DNA from: Filimonas effusa
Lineage (GTDB): Bacteria > Bacteroidota > Bacteroidia > Chitinophagales > Chitinophagaceae
Length of the DNA: 64,000 bases
Direction: 5' to 3'
NCBI RefSeq assembly: GCF_004118675.1
Contig: NZ_SDHZ01000002.1
Coordinates: 62,001-126,000 of the forward strand
Below the pieces are notes generated by a model, which saw only the letters and a program-made list of their open reading frames with translations, ran no database searches and was not told where the DNA came from. Both the position numbers and the translations under genes were made by a program. Positions 27,220 to 36,151 of this stretch are shown here, in pieces; position 1 is the first letter of the stretch; the number at the start of each line of letters is the position of its first letter.

Positions 27220-27292
27220 ATATCAGAGGGCAAACCTTGAGAGCCTCTCAACAAGTTTCAATTTCACACAGGATTATTTTATATTAAAAAAC

Positions 27293-27811
27293 ATGAGAAC
27301 ATTAGCATTATTAGCCATCTGTATAACATTTGCTTTGCTCACCAGTTGTGAGCAGACGCAAAACAATTCAACAGAACAGGCACAGATCAATTCCAACAAA
27401 CCCGCACAAGACAGTGCTAAGCAGCCAGCCAACGACTCTGCAGCGCAGGCTCAAAACAATACTGAAGAAAAAGCAAACCAGTTGTTAAAGGAGTTTTATA
27501 CGAAGTATATTACAGCCTTTGCTACGGAGCCTGCCGGTCCTGAGAATGAAAAGAAAATAAAAGAGTTACAGAAAGAATACTGCACAGCAGCATTTTTTAA
27601 GAAAATTCCAGGCATCATAGAGGAATCAGAAGCTGATCCATTTTTAGATGCCCAGGACAGTAATATTGCTTACCTGGAAACATTAACTATTGAAAAAGGA
27701 GCAGCAAAGGATGAATATATTGTCTCTTATATTCCAAAAGAAGATAAAATTATTGTTCATGTCACAGTAGTTAAAGAAGGAGATAGTTATAAAATAGATT
27801 CAGTAAAGTAA
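27293..27811 (+). CDS. Small lipoprotein, DUF3828-like
   Basis: A 172-residue exported lipoprotein, start at ATG 27293 (MRTLALLAICITFALLTSC), where the Cys at 19 is the lipidation site. Next comes a Gln/Asn/Ala-rich spacer (to about 62), then a domain (about 65-170: NQLLKEFYTKYITAFATEP ... DEYIVSYIPKEDKIIVHVTV) similar in shape to DUF3828/NTF2-like folds. No enzyme motif is visible. It starts 74 bp after the TamB stop and may be read from the same transcript. Confidence 0.75.
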   Translation: MRTLALLAICITFALLTSCEQTQNNSTEQAQINSNKPAQDSAKQPANDSAAQAQNNTEEKANQLLKEFYTKYITAFATEPAGPENEKKIKELQKEYCTAAFFKKIPGIIEESEADPFLDAQDSNIAYLETLTIEKGAAKDEYIVSYIPKEDKIIVHVTVVKEGDSYKIDSVK

Positions 27812-27826
27812 TTTCGTTTCTTCTCT

Positions 27827-28301
27827 TCAAATTAGTTCAACAATATTAGCAAGCTCTTTCAGTAGGAAGCCCCGATGTTCTTCAATGGTAGAAGCCTTAT
27901 TAAGTTATTTATCACCTCGTAGCATTGTCTTAACAAGCGCTAAATCATACCAATTCTCATTTGGCAGACAGCTTTGTACATCGATAGTTACAGATTTTGA
28001 CCGACTGCCCGCAGACAGCCATTTGTAAAAACATTGTAGTGGCTATAGCAATTCGATTTGTATTGCCTGTACATTATGGCCTCCCGCCAGTAATGGTGCC
28101 ACCGGCAGCTTTGCACCTATCTCATTTATGATTCTATGAAATAAAGGCAGAAATGCTTCTTTTCGAGACAATACAAAATCGGCGTACGGGCATTTTTTCA
28201 GTATTTCGAAATTGTTACGCAAACGTTCCCAAAAAGCCGGGGGTTGATGGGCAAAAAAAATAGATTTCGTTGAAAAATAACGGAAGATTATTGAATTTCA
28301 T
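27827..28301 (-). pseudogene. Broken unidentified gene of about 155 codons
   Basis: Fills the 567-bp gap before pckA. From an ATG at 28301 the minus strand reads MKFNNLPLFFNEIYFF, then runs out of frame at a run of eight T (plus-strand A run 28253-28260); deleting one T restores FAHQPPAFWERLRNNFEILK and continues to AGGHNVQAIQIELL, a TAG (28043-28045), PLQCFYKWLSAGSRSK ... LPNENWYDLALVKTML, a TAA, and STIEEHRGFLLKELANIVEL to a TGA at 27827. Codon use and residue pattern are protein-like over the whole stretch. One frameshift and two internal stops mark it as inactive (or partly sequencing error for the frameshift). I do not recognise the family. Confidence 0.65.
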
Positions 28302-28348
28302 CCAATTAGAGAAAACGCTAACATACGAACAAGTGTAAGTTTTATGCG

Positions 28349-28365
28349 TAATTTTGAATTTCAAA
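28349..28365 (+). promoter_or_regulatory. Probable pckA promoter -7 element overlapping a palindrome
   Basis: TAATTTTG (28349-28356) matches TAnnTTTG, 22 bp before the pckA start, implying a very short leader. It overlaps the perfect palindrome TTTGAATTTCAAA (28353-28365), which could be an operator. No good -33 element is seen. Confidence 0.4.
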
Positions 28366-28378
28366 GTTTGTATCGCGT

Positions 28379-29986
28379 ATGTCACTTACATCCACTATTG
28401 CGCTCCCTGTTACGGGGCTGACCGAAAGCGGTATCACCTGCCACCAGGTGCATTACCAGTTAACACCAGAGGAATTAACCGCGCAGGCGGTGCAACGCCA
28501 GGAGGGCGAGCTTAATGATTCCGGAGCGTTGTGTATCAATACCGGTGAGTTTACCGGTCGCAGTCCACAGGACAAATTCATTGTAAAAGACATTATCACA
28601 GAGGACACTGTGAACTGGAACCAGTTCAACATTCCTATCGGCGAGAAATATTTCCACCAGTTGAAGGCCAAAATGCTGGACTACCTGAATGCGAACGATG
28701 AAATATGGGTAAGAGATTGTTATGCATGTGCCACACCTGCTTTCCGGTTAGGGATCAGGGTGATCACGGAGTCGCCCGCGGCCAGTTTGTTTGCCCATAA
28801 TATGTTCCTGCGTCCTGCGGAGGAAGAACTGGAGTATTTCAAGGCAGAATGGCAGGTGATACAAGCGCCCGGCTTCAAGGCAGATCCTGCTGTTGACGGC
28901 ACGCGCCAGCACAATTTTGCTATCATTTCGTTTGTACACAAGACCATATTGATAGGCGGTACAGGGTATACCGGTGAGATCAAAAAGGGGGTTTTTACTA
29001 TTCTCAACTACCTGTTGCCCCAGTTCAAGGATATCCTGAGTATGCATTGCAGCGCCAATATGGGCAAATCGGGTGATGTTGCTTTGTTCTTTGGATTGAG
29101 CGGTACAGGTAAAACCACTTTAAGCGCCGATCCGAGCCGCAGGCTGATCGGTGATGATGAACATGGCTGGAACAAGAACCATATTTTCAATTTCGAGGGT
29201 GGTTGTTATGCGAAATGTATTGATCTGAGCGCAGAGAAAGAGCCGGCTATATTCCGGGCTATCCGTTCGGGAGCGCTGGTAGAGAATGTTGGTTTTTATG
29301 AGGGCACGCAGGAGATCGATTTCTCGAACCGTGCCATTACAGAGAATACGAGGGTAAGTTACCCTATTCATTATATTCCTGGTTCTGTTGAGCCCAGTAT
29401 TGGCGGCGTTCCTGCCAATGTATTCTTTCTTACCTGCGACGCATATGGGGTATTGCCTCCTATCAGCAGGCTGAATGAGGCGCAGGCCATGTATCAATTT
29501 ATCAGCGGTTATACCGCACGTGTGGCAGGTACTGAAACTGGAGTAACCGCCCCCAAAGCAACGTTTAGCGCGTGCTTTGGCGCTCCTTTCCTGCCATTAC
29601 ACCCTGCTGCCTATGCCGAGATGCTGGGCAGAAAAATGAAGGCACATAATGTGAATGTATGGCTGGTGAATACCGGCTGGACAGGTGGCCCATATGGCAC
29701 CGGTAACCGGATGTCGTTAACGCATACCAGGGCTTTGATCACCGCTGCTTTGAATGGCACGCTGCAAAAGGGCAACTGGGAGAAGGATCCTGTGTTTAAC
29801 ATGGACATACCACAGTCTTGCGCCGGCGTGCCGCAGGAAATTTTAAACCCACGCAGCGCATGGGCCGATAAAGTTGCCTACGACGAAGCTGCTGCGCAGT
29901 TGGCAAAGTTGTTCAACGAGAATTTCTCGAAATATGCCGACAGAGTACCCGCTGAAATTTTAATCGAGGCACCTTTGGCAGTTTAA
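28379..29986 (+). CDS. pckA: Phosphoenolpyruvate carboxykinase (ATP)
   Basis: Converts oxaloacetate and ATP to phosphoenolpyruvate, CO2 and ADP, the first step of gluconeogenesis (or the reverse, CO2-fixing direction in succinate-forming metabolism). 535 residues, normal length. Seen: the substrate Arg motif TGRSPQDKF, the kinase-1a P-loop GLSGTGKTTLS, the metal-binding kinase-2 loop LIGDDEHGW, the Lys/His metal site region MHCSANMGKSGDVALFFG, and NTGWTGGPYGTG. The P-loop ending and absence of a Cys hyper-reactive loop place it in the ATP- rather than GTP-dependent class. Single gene followed by a terminator. Confidence 0.98.
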   Translation: MSLTSTIALPVTGLTESGITCHQVHYQLTPEELTAQAVQRQEGELNDSGALCINTGEFTGRSPQDKFIVKDIITEDTVNWNQFNIPIGEKYFHQLKAKMLDYLNANDEIWVRDCYACATPAFRLGIRVITESPAASLFAHNMFLRPAEEELEYFKAEWQVIQAPGFKADPAVDGTRQHNFAIISFVHKTILIGGTGYTGEIKKGVFTILNYLLPQFKDILSMHCSANMGKSGDVALFFGLSGTGKTTLSADPSRRLIGDDEHGWNKNHIFNFEGGCYAKCIDLSAEKEPAIFRAIRSGALVENVGFYEGTQEIDFSNRAITENTRVSYPIHYIPGSVEPSIGGVPANVFFLTCDAYGVLPPISRLNEAQAMYQFISGYTARVAGTETGVTAPKATFSACFGAPFLPLHPAAYAEMLGRKMKAHNVNVWLVNTGWTGGPYGTGNRMSLTHTRALITAALNGTLQKGNWEKDPVFNMDIPQSCAGVPQEILNPRSAWADKVAYDEAAAQLAKLFNENFSKYADRVPAEILIEAPLAV

Positions 29987-30075
29987 ATAATTTGCCTACA
30001 TTTAACAACTTGATTTTTCAGTTTTTGCTGAAAAACATATAAAACGGCCTCTTCGATTGCTATGACATAAAATAA

Positions 30076-30105
30076 GAACTCCGCTCAAGGGCGGAGTTCC
30101 TTTTT
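30076..30105 (+). terminator. Intrinsic terminator of pckA
   Basis: GAACTCCGC (30076-30084) pairs with GCGGAGTTC (30091-30099), loop of 6, followed by CTTTTT. A second, A/T-richer hairpin (TTTTTCAG/CTGAAAAA, 30014-30035) lies closer to the stop codon. Confidence 0.75.
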
Positions 30106-30229
30106 ATAGCTATATCTGTTTTGTATCGCTTTATGGCCTTTACCGGCACCGGCATATCGGCATCGGTTGTTGTTATGTAAATGGCGCCTGTTTCTCCTTA
30201 TTTGCACAACACTTTATTTACACAGCACT

Positions 30230-32242
30230 TTATTTGCGCAACACTTTAAATTCTGTGCGGCGGTTCTTTTGCCGTCCTTCAGGATTATCGGAGCCATCGT
30301 CGTTGGTGTTTGGCGCTACGGGCTGGCTATCGCCGTAACCTGCTGCTTTGAGGCGGCCGGCGCTGATGCCTTGTGTTACCAGGTAGGCCACTACATTATT
30401 TGCACGTTGCTGGGAGAGTTTCTGGTTGTATGCTTTGCCGCCGGTGTTATCGGTGTGGCCGCTGATCTCGATCTCCATGGAAGGATTATCTTTCAGCATT
30501 TGCACCAGTTCATCCAGCGCGGGTTTTGATTCGTCGAGGATGACGGCTTTATTCAGGGCATAGAATACATGTTCGAGCACCTTCACCTCGCCTGCTTCGG
30601 GAACGGGCGCTATTGCGGTCAGGCACAGGTCGGGGTTGCGCAGCAATGCTGAATCCCATGAGGCCTGGCTTTGAAATAAAAGACTTCCCTGCTGGTACGA
30701 AGGCGCTTCGGCTGTAGCCTGCAGCGTTGCTGCTTTTGCCGGTGTAAACTGATAGCTGCCATCGTCGCCGGTGGTAACCGTAGACAGTTTGGACTGATGT
30801 GCGGCATCCCATATGCTAACACGCACACCGGACAATGGCGCTCCTGTTTTACAATCTTTCACGAGGCCGGTTACCTGCTGCATTTGCGGCGCTTTGCGGA
30901 TGGTAAATAATTCGAGGCAGCAGGCGCTGGTACGATCGGAGCTTAAGACAACGGCAGACTGCCATGACTTTGTACCGGGAGCTACAGCAAAATAGAGATC
31001 GTCTTTCGCGGAGTTATAGGGATAGCCGATGTTTACAGGCTCCGCCCATGTTTCGCCCTGCTTTTTAGTGCTGTAGACATCGAAACCTCCCATGCCGATA
31101 CGGCCGTTGGAAGCAAAGAAAAGCGTTGCACTGGCTTCATGAAAATACGGGGCTTGTTCATCGGTAGCGGTATTGATGGCTGCGCCCATGTTTTCTACTT
31201 TAACGGGTTCGCCGGAGGCATCGAGCTGTGCGCGCCAGAGGTCGTAACCCCCATAACCGCCGGGCCGGTCGCTGGCGAAGATCAACCACTGTGCATCGGG
31301 CGTAAGATAGGGCTGCTGGTTGTTTGTTCCCTTGCTGTTTACCATCGCGTTTAAGGCAATGGGATCGGACCAGCCATTGCCATTGCGTTTACAGCGGTAA
31401 ATGGCGGCGGACTTTTGTTTTCCGATGGTAGTCCAGCGCGTGATAAGCATGGTTTGCCCGTCTTTGCTAATAGCAGCAACGCCCTGGTGCTGATCGTTGG
31501 ATTGCGTTAATTCCAGTTTGTTTACAGACACGGGAACAGTATCGCGGTAGACTGCTTCGTATAACCTGTTATGGTGGAGTTTGTTTTTTGCAGCTGTGGC
31601 ATCGGCACGGGTAGAGGTAAACACCAGGGTGGCAGCGTCTTTCCATACGGGAGCATAGCTGGCGCCTTCGGTATTCATGATAGCGGGTGCGGCTGCCACG
31701 TGGAATAAAGCAAGATCGCTGCGCTGCAACTGCTGCCGGATAAAGTCGAGGGATGCCAGTTCCTGTTTGGCTTTGGTCACGTAAGAAGAGGCGGCACTAT
31801 CTTTATAATTATTTATAAACAAACTAAGATAATCTGCTGCTTCGGCGTATTGGCCTTGTTTCTTTAAAGTTTCCCCATAGTGAAAGAGGGCCAGCGGGTG
31901 TGCATTTTTACCGGCGTCGGCTACCTCTTTGTAGTAGGGCGCTGCTTTTGCGTAGTGCGTTAGCAGGCGATAACTTTCGGCGAGGTGGTAAACAGCATCG
32001 AGGTATTTATCGCTGCCATCGCGTTTTTTAATGGCGAGGGAGGCTGCACTATAGGGGTCGAAGCTATCGGCATCTTTATCTTTTTTTCCGGCAGCGAGGT
32101 ATTTCTCGTAATAGCTGCTGGCAGAGGCGTAGTCGCCTTTTGTATAGAAGTTATTGGCGGCGTCGAGGTATTGATAGCTAAACTGCGCGTGCAGGGTTAT
32201 TACGCCGGATAATAAGGTCATGCTTAGTAAAAGCCTTTTCAT
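30230..32242 (-). CDS. PorE-like OmpA-family protein (TPR, beta-propeller, CRD, OmpA)
   Basis: Exported 670-residue protein with the domain order of PorE of Porphyromonas gingivalis, a peptidoglycan-binding component associated with the type IX secretion system: signal peptide (to HAQ20), TPR-like repeats (about 22-165; FYTKGDYASASSYYEKYL), WD40-like/PD40 propeller (about 175-440; QPYLTPDAQWLIFASDRPGG), a carboxypeptidase-regulatory-like domain (about 450-535) and a C-terminal OmpA domain (about 555-670; ISGHTDNTGGKAYNQKLSQQ, NRRTEF), which holds the diaminopimelate-binding Asp and Arg. No Cys follows the signal peptide, so it is not a lipoprotein. Last gene of the five-gene cluster, 36 bp downstream of the PorP/SprF gene; it probably anchors that complex to the cell wall. 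Confidence 0.9.
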   Translation of the reverse strand: MKRLLLSMTLLSGVITLHAQFSYQYLDAANNFYTKGDYASASSYYEKYLAAGKKDKDADSFDPYSAASLAIKKRDGSDKYLDAVYHLAESYRLLTHYAKAAPYYKEVADAGKNAHPLALFHYGETLKKQGQYAEAADYLSLFINNYKDSAASSYVTKAKQELASLDFIRQQLQRSDLALFHVAAAPAIMNTEGASYAPVWKDAATLVFTSTRADATAAKNKLHHNRLYEAVYRDTVPVSVNKLELTQSNDQHQGVAAISKDGQTMLITRWTTIGKQKSAAIYRCKRNGNGWSDPIALNAMVNSKGTNNQQPYLTPDAQWLIFASDRPGGYGGYDLWRAQLDASGEPVKVENMGAAINTATDEQAPYFHEASATLFFASNGRIGMGGFDVYSTKKQGETWAEPVNIGYPYNSAKDDLYFAVAPGTKSWQSAVVLSSDRTSACCLELFTIRKAPQMQQVTGLVKDCKTGAPLSGVRVSIWDAAHQSKLSTVTTGDDGSYQFTPAKAATLQATAEAPSYQQGSLLFQSQASWDSALLRNPDLCLTAIAPVPEAGEVKVLEHVFYALNKAVILDESKPALDELVQMLKDNPSMEIEISGHTDNTGGKAYNQKLSQQRANNVVAYLVTQGISAGRLKAAGYGDSQPVAPNTNDDGSDNPEGRQKNRRTEFKVLRK

Positions 32243-32278
32243 ATATAAGTTCTCCAGGTTTGATAGTTGATGAAATGA

Positions 32279-33283
32279 TTACAACCGCGGGCAAACGAAT
32301 TCCACTTCTTCGGTCTTTACTTTGCGGCGGATAACTGTGCTGAGAGAGATCTCGAAGCTGTTAGCGCCTTTGGCTATTTTACCAAGATCGGAAGTATTGA
32401 TGTCGTAGCTGGCACCCAGTACCCAGTTGTTATAGTTGACGCCTACGAAGGGCGACAAAGCATCGCCGAAGCGGCAGTTGGCGCCTATCATTACATCGGT
32501 ACCGGGGGCGGCCTGGCATTGCACGTAAGCGCCGAGCATTTTTTCGGTTGCTTCGCCCTGTTTCATATAAAGGGCATTGGGTGTGATGCTTGCTCTATCG
32601 GACAGCATGATCCTCACCCCTGCGTGGAAGTTGTAGCGCATGGCCAGTTTCGCTTCCTCGGAGCCATCGATGAAGCGGTCGTTAGGGCGTGTAAGGTGCG
32701 CTACCGAGAAACCAGCGAAGAGGTTCATTTTCTTACCGGGTGTGGCGTCGAAATAAAGAGCGCCTGCCCCTGCATCGAAGTTTGTTTGTGCGCCTCTTAC
32801 AAACGTTTCGCCACCTGTACCGGGGTTATAACCTGTAATGGCATTATACTGGTTACCGAATGTTGCTTTAGAGAAATCGAATTTCTTTTGGATCAGGCCG
32901 GCCTGTAAACCCAGGTTGAGCCGGTGATAGCCATTCTTACCAAAACGCACGCCTGAGAACGACATGCTGCCATAAGCGGTGGTATGACTAAAGCCGCCAT
33001 CGCCGGCAGACTGGCGGAGTGCGCTTATGCCGAAAGCGGTACTGGATGTGGCATTGAAATCGGCAGCAACACCGGGTGTATTAAACGCGGGTGCAATACT
33101 CCCCCACTGGCTGCGATAGATGCCCGATACGCGGACATCGCCATCGAACACACCTGTAAGGGCTGGGTTTAACCAGGCGGGATAAATGTAGTACTGAGTG
33201 TAATGCGGATCCTGTGCCTTCGCATGCTGTAAAACTGCGCCAGTAAGCAGCAGTAAGAGGATGGTTTGTTTCAGTTGTTTCAT
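32279..33283 (-). CDS. PorP/SprF-family type IX secretion membrane protein
   Basis: Outer-membrane beta-barrel (334 residues) of the PorP/SprF family. In Flavobacterium johnsoniae SprF is needed to bring the gliding adhesin SprB, which has a type B C-terminal domain, to the cell surface, and its homologues lie next to genes for such proteins. Seen: signal peptide (to about 23), the family opening AQDPHYTQYYIYPAWLNPALTG, and alternating barrel strands to the end. Placed 38 bp after the 939-residue PKD protein and 36 bp before the PorE-like gene, it is very probably the export partner of the three giant proteins upstream. A paralogue lies at 60619-61650. Confidence 0.95.
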   Translation of the reverse strand: MKQLKQTILLLLLTGAVLQHAKAQDPHYTQYYIYPAWLNPALTGVFDGDVRVSGIYRSQWGSIAPAFNTPGVAADFNATSSTAFGISALRQSAGDGGFSHTTAYGSMSFSGVRFGKNGYHRLNLGLQAGLIQKKFDFSKATFGNQYNAITGYNPGTGGETFVRGAQTNFDAGAGALYFDATPGKKMNLFAGFSVAHLTRPNDRFIDGSEEAKLAMRYNFHAGVRIMLSDRASITPNALYMKQGEATEKMLGAYVQCQAAPGTDVMIGANCRFGDALSPFVGVNYNNWVLGASYDINTSDLGKIAKGANSFEISLSTVIRRKVKTEEVEFVCPRL

Positions 33284-33321
33284 TTCTTATAAGCTTTAGT
33301 CGGAATGTTTGTTTTAGAGAT

Positions 33322-36141
33322 TTATCTTAGAATGGTTAACGTTCCGGTAATCGTTTCCTTCTTAACCGGGAGGCGTATGATATAGTAATACGTTCCGGCG
33401 GCAAGGGGTTTTCCTTCGGAGGTTCCATCCCATGGGGTGGTGTAACCAGCTGCGTGAAAGACCTGCTGGCCGTACCTGTTGACGACTATCACAGAAGCAC
33501 CTTCATAAGCTGCAAGCTGTGGAATGAACCAGCGGTCGTGGATGCCGTCGCCATTGGGGCTGAAACTATTGGGCACTTCAACCGGCAGAAGCATCGTTAC
33601 TTTAACGGAGTCGGTAGCCGTGCAATTGCCCGGGCCGCCCGAAGCTTTTAGCAGGAAGCGCTGATCATGTGTTACACGATAAGAAGGGTTCAGCACATCG
33701 GGACTGTTGAGCAAAGCTGCGGGCTGCCAGCTGAATGTAAGCTGCGCTGCATTCATGGCGGAGGCCTTTAATGTAACCTGGCTGTCTTTTAAAGCATTGA
33801 GGTCGGCACCTGCATCTATAAGCGGCAAGGCATGAACAGTATAGCTGGCGGTTGCCGGTAAAGAAGCACATCCCTGTCCGCTGGTGACTGTGAGGTTTAC
33901 CGTATAGTTACCGGGACGGGCAAATTGTTTTACCGGATTTCGGGTAGTTGCGCCGGAGCCATCACCAAAATCCCAACGCCATTCCTTTATTACTTCGCTG
34001 GTACCGGCCGGGGTTTCACCGGTGAACTGCAAAGGCGCATCCTGGCAAACGGAAGCGGCATCCGCTGAAAATAAGGCTATGGGAGCTGCGGGGATATTAA
34101 AACCAAACGTAGTGTCGGCAACACAACCCTGTGCATCGGCGGCCAGCAGGCGCATGGTATGCGGACCTGGCTGCAGGCTATAGCTGGTTGTTTTGGTTTT
34201 AGCAATACTATCATCGGGGAAATACCATTGCCATGTGCTGATATCTTCACCACCTTCAAAGGAAGCAGCAGCATTGAATACAACGTCTTCTGTTTTCCGA
34301 CAGCCTTTGTAGCTGACATCGTAAGCTATGACATGGGTTGCTTTTACCTGTATGTTATAGGGTATACGTTCCGTATGGCTGCAGTTGGTGACTGATAAGC
34401 CGGTAGCATACAGCGGAAGATCGTACATGCCTTCCGTTTTGAATGCGTAATACCCGGGTAAGCTGTAGCGATAGTAGGTGATGCCATCAATTATTTCGGT
34501 TCCGGTGGAAACGGGTTGCAATGTTGTAACATTTGCGGCCGGCGTAACAACAGCCGGCAATTCGGAGAAACGCCATTCGAGGCGTTCGGGCTGGTATCGC
34601 AACAAGACCGACAGCGCTACGGGCGTGTTAACGCAGGTAAACTCCTGGCTGCCTGTTGTGGCTGCATACTTGTTTTGAATAGAGGCGAGGCCGCTCTTAG
34701 CCGACAATAATACGCCTGCGTTAAAGCCATAGCTTAAGCCTGCTCCCATTCCGCAGGTGATAGCAGTAAAAGCATCATCGCTGTCGATGACACATTGCTG
34801 TGCTCCCCCGGCAGACCAGCGTTTTACCACTACTGTATAACCGGCTTTGTTGGGATGGGCATATGCGTTGTCGTAGTTATCCGGCTTTCCATCGATCTTC
34901 AGCTGAGCTAAGCCTTTAGACGGTATAATGAGCAACAGGTAGGTGGCTTTAACGCTGTTGCTGTTATCCCTGAAGCACTGCGTGCGGCGTACCGCCTGAC
35001 TGGTTGCACTAAGATAGATCATGGATGGATTACCTGTTCCGGTGTAACTGCATGCATTTGCCGACGGCATATACTGTGCTACAAAGATGGGCTTATCAGC
35101 TTCAATGAAGTCGGCAGTGTTACTCTGGTACTCGTAGTAAGAGCCGTTTAGTCCCCATAACCGCTGGCCATTCTTTTTCACGATAGTTGCGGGATCGGAT
35201 ACCAGGATACGATAGATATTGATGTTATGCTGCGCGGGATTATCATCGACACTGGTGGGGCTGGTCATAAACTCCGTTCCCCAGGCAGGAAGCGGGACGG
35301 CCTGCTGCAGCAGGTTTTGAGCGCTGCCATCGGTGCCGGTACAGGCCACCTGCGTATAACTGCTGCCGGAGAAAACGGCTACCGGGTAGCAATTCCCCTG
35401 GTCGTTGGCAACGGATGTTACCCTGGTGCCAGAGAGATCAGCGCCGTTTTCATCGTCTACTGCTTCGCCGGCCATCAGGAAAACTTCTCCTTTCTGCAAT
35501 GTAAGCGTAAAGGCCGTTCCTGCTTTGCGGCCGCCGCGCGTATTGGCAGATGGCGTTATGTTCAGGCGCGTATTGTTGTTTGCGGCGATGATGTACATAA
35601 AAGAGAAACAATCTTTATTTCCTCCCCTGGTTCTGGCGCAGGATTGTTTTGAATTCAGGGATACATAAGCATAACCCCATGTATCTGCCGGCAGCAGTAA
35701 AGCCGTAGCAGCGCCATCGGGGGCTGCTATGCGTGCATAGGCAACAACAGGCACATTAGTTTCGATATGAATGGCGTGCTGACGATAGACATCTTCTACG
35801 TTACCTGTTTTAAACAAACGTGCATCGTAAGCCGCCGCAGGAATACCTTTGGGAATGGGTTTACTGGTAGCTATTGTATTAGCTGCCACATCATATTCTT
35901 CGAGATAGGCGGTTCCACTGATAGTTACACGAATATGCGCATTTGTTGCTGCGCTGAAGCACAGGTACATTTCCTGTGCATTACCGGCGCCGCTTCCCAT
36001 AAGCCTGTGCGGGGCATATGCCACCCAAAACTCCTTTCCTTCGTTGGAAAGAGATTGCGCAAAGCACCACTCCTGCTGCAAAAACAGCAGGATGGTTACC
36101 GGCACGATCGTTTTAATATGGGTGATTACAAGATGCCACAT
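33322..36141 (-). CDS. Secreted IgGFc-binding-like / PKD protein with type B T9SS domain (939 aa)
   Basis: Surface protein exported by the type IX system. After a signal sequence (to about 28) comes an IgGFc-binding-like domain (about 30-480; SNEGKEFWVAYAPH, ALLLPADTWGYAYVSL, IFVAQYMPSANACSYTGTG), then Ig-like stretches, at least two PKD folds (WQWYFPDDS about 625; WRWDFGDGSG about 730) and the gliding-motility-associated C-terminal domain (VPNSFSPNGDGIHDRW ... GTYYYIIRL). It is a shorter paralogue of the upstream 1403-residue protein, lying 10 bp downstream of it, so the two are translated from one message. The IgGFc name comes from animal mucin-like proteins; here carbohydrate or surface adhesion is more likely than antibody binding. 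Confidence 0.88.
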   Translation of the reverse strand: MWHLVITHIKTIVPVTILLFLQQEWCFAQSLSNEGKEFWVAYAPHRLMGSGAGNAQEMYLCFSAATNAHIRVTISGTAYLEEYDVAANTIATSKPIPKGIPAAAYDARLFKTGNVEDVYRQHAIHIETNVPVVAYARIAAPDGAATALLLPADTWGYAYVSLNSKQSCARTRGGNKDCFSFMYIIAANNNTRLNITPSANTRGGRKAGTAFTLTLQKGEVFLMAGEAVDDENGADLSGTRVTSVANDQGNCYPVAVFSGSSYTQVACTGTDGSAQNLLQQAVPLPAWGTEFMTSPTSVDDNPAQHNINIYRILVSDPATIVKKNGQRLWGLNGSYYEYQSNTADFIEADKPIFVAQYMPSANACSYTGTGNPSMIYLSATSQAVRRTQCFRDNSNSVKATYLLLIIPSKGLAQLKIDGKPDNYDNAYAHPNKAGYTVVVKRWSAGGAQQCVIDSDDAFTAITCGMGAGLSYGFNAGVLLSAKSGLASIQNKYAATTGSQEFTCVNTPVALSVLLRYQPERLEWRFSELPAVVTPAANVTTLQPVSTGTEIIDGITYYRYSLPGYYAFKTEGMYDLPLYATGLSVTNCSHTERIPYNIQVKATHVIAYDVSYKGCRKTEDVVFNAAASFEGGEDISTWQWYFPDDSIAKTKTTSYSLQPGPHTMRLLAADAQGCVADTTFGFNIPAAPIALFSADAASVCQDAPLQFTGETPAGTSEVIKEWRWDFGDGSGATTRNPVKQFARPGNYTVNLTVTSGQGCASLPATASYTVHALPLIDAGADLNALKDSQVTLKASAMNAAQLTFSWQPAALLNSPDVLNPSYRVTHDQRFLLKASGGPGNCTATDSVKVTMLLPVEVPNSFSPNGDGIHDRWFIPQLAAYEGASVIVVNRYGQQVFHAAGYTTPWDGTSEGKPLAAGTYYYIIRLPVKKETITGTLTILR

Positions 36142-36151
36142 AATGTAAGCT

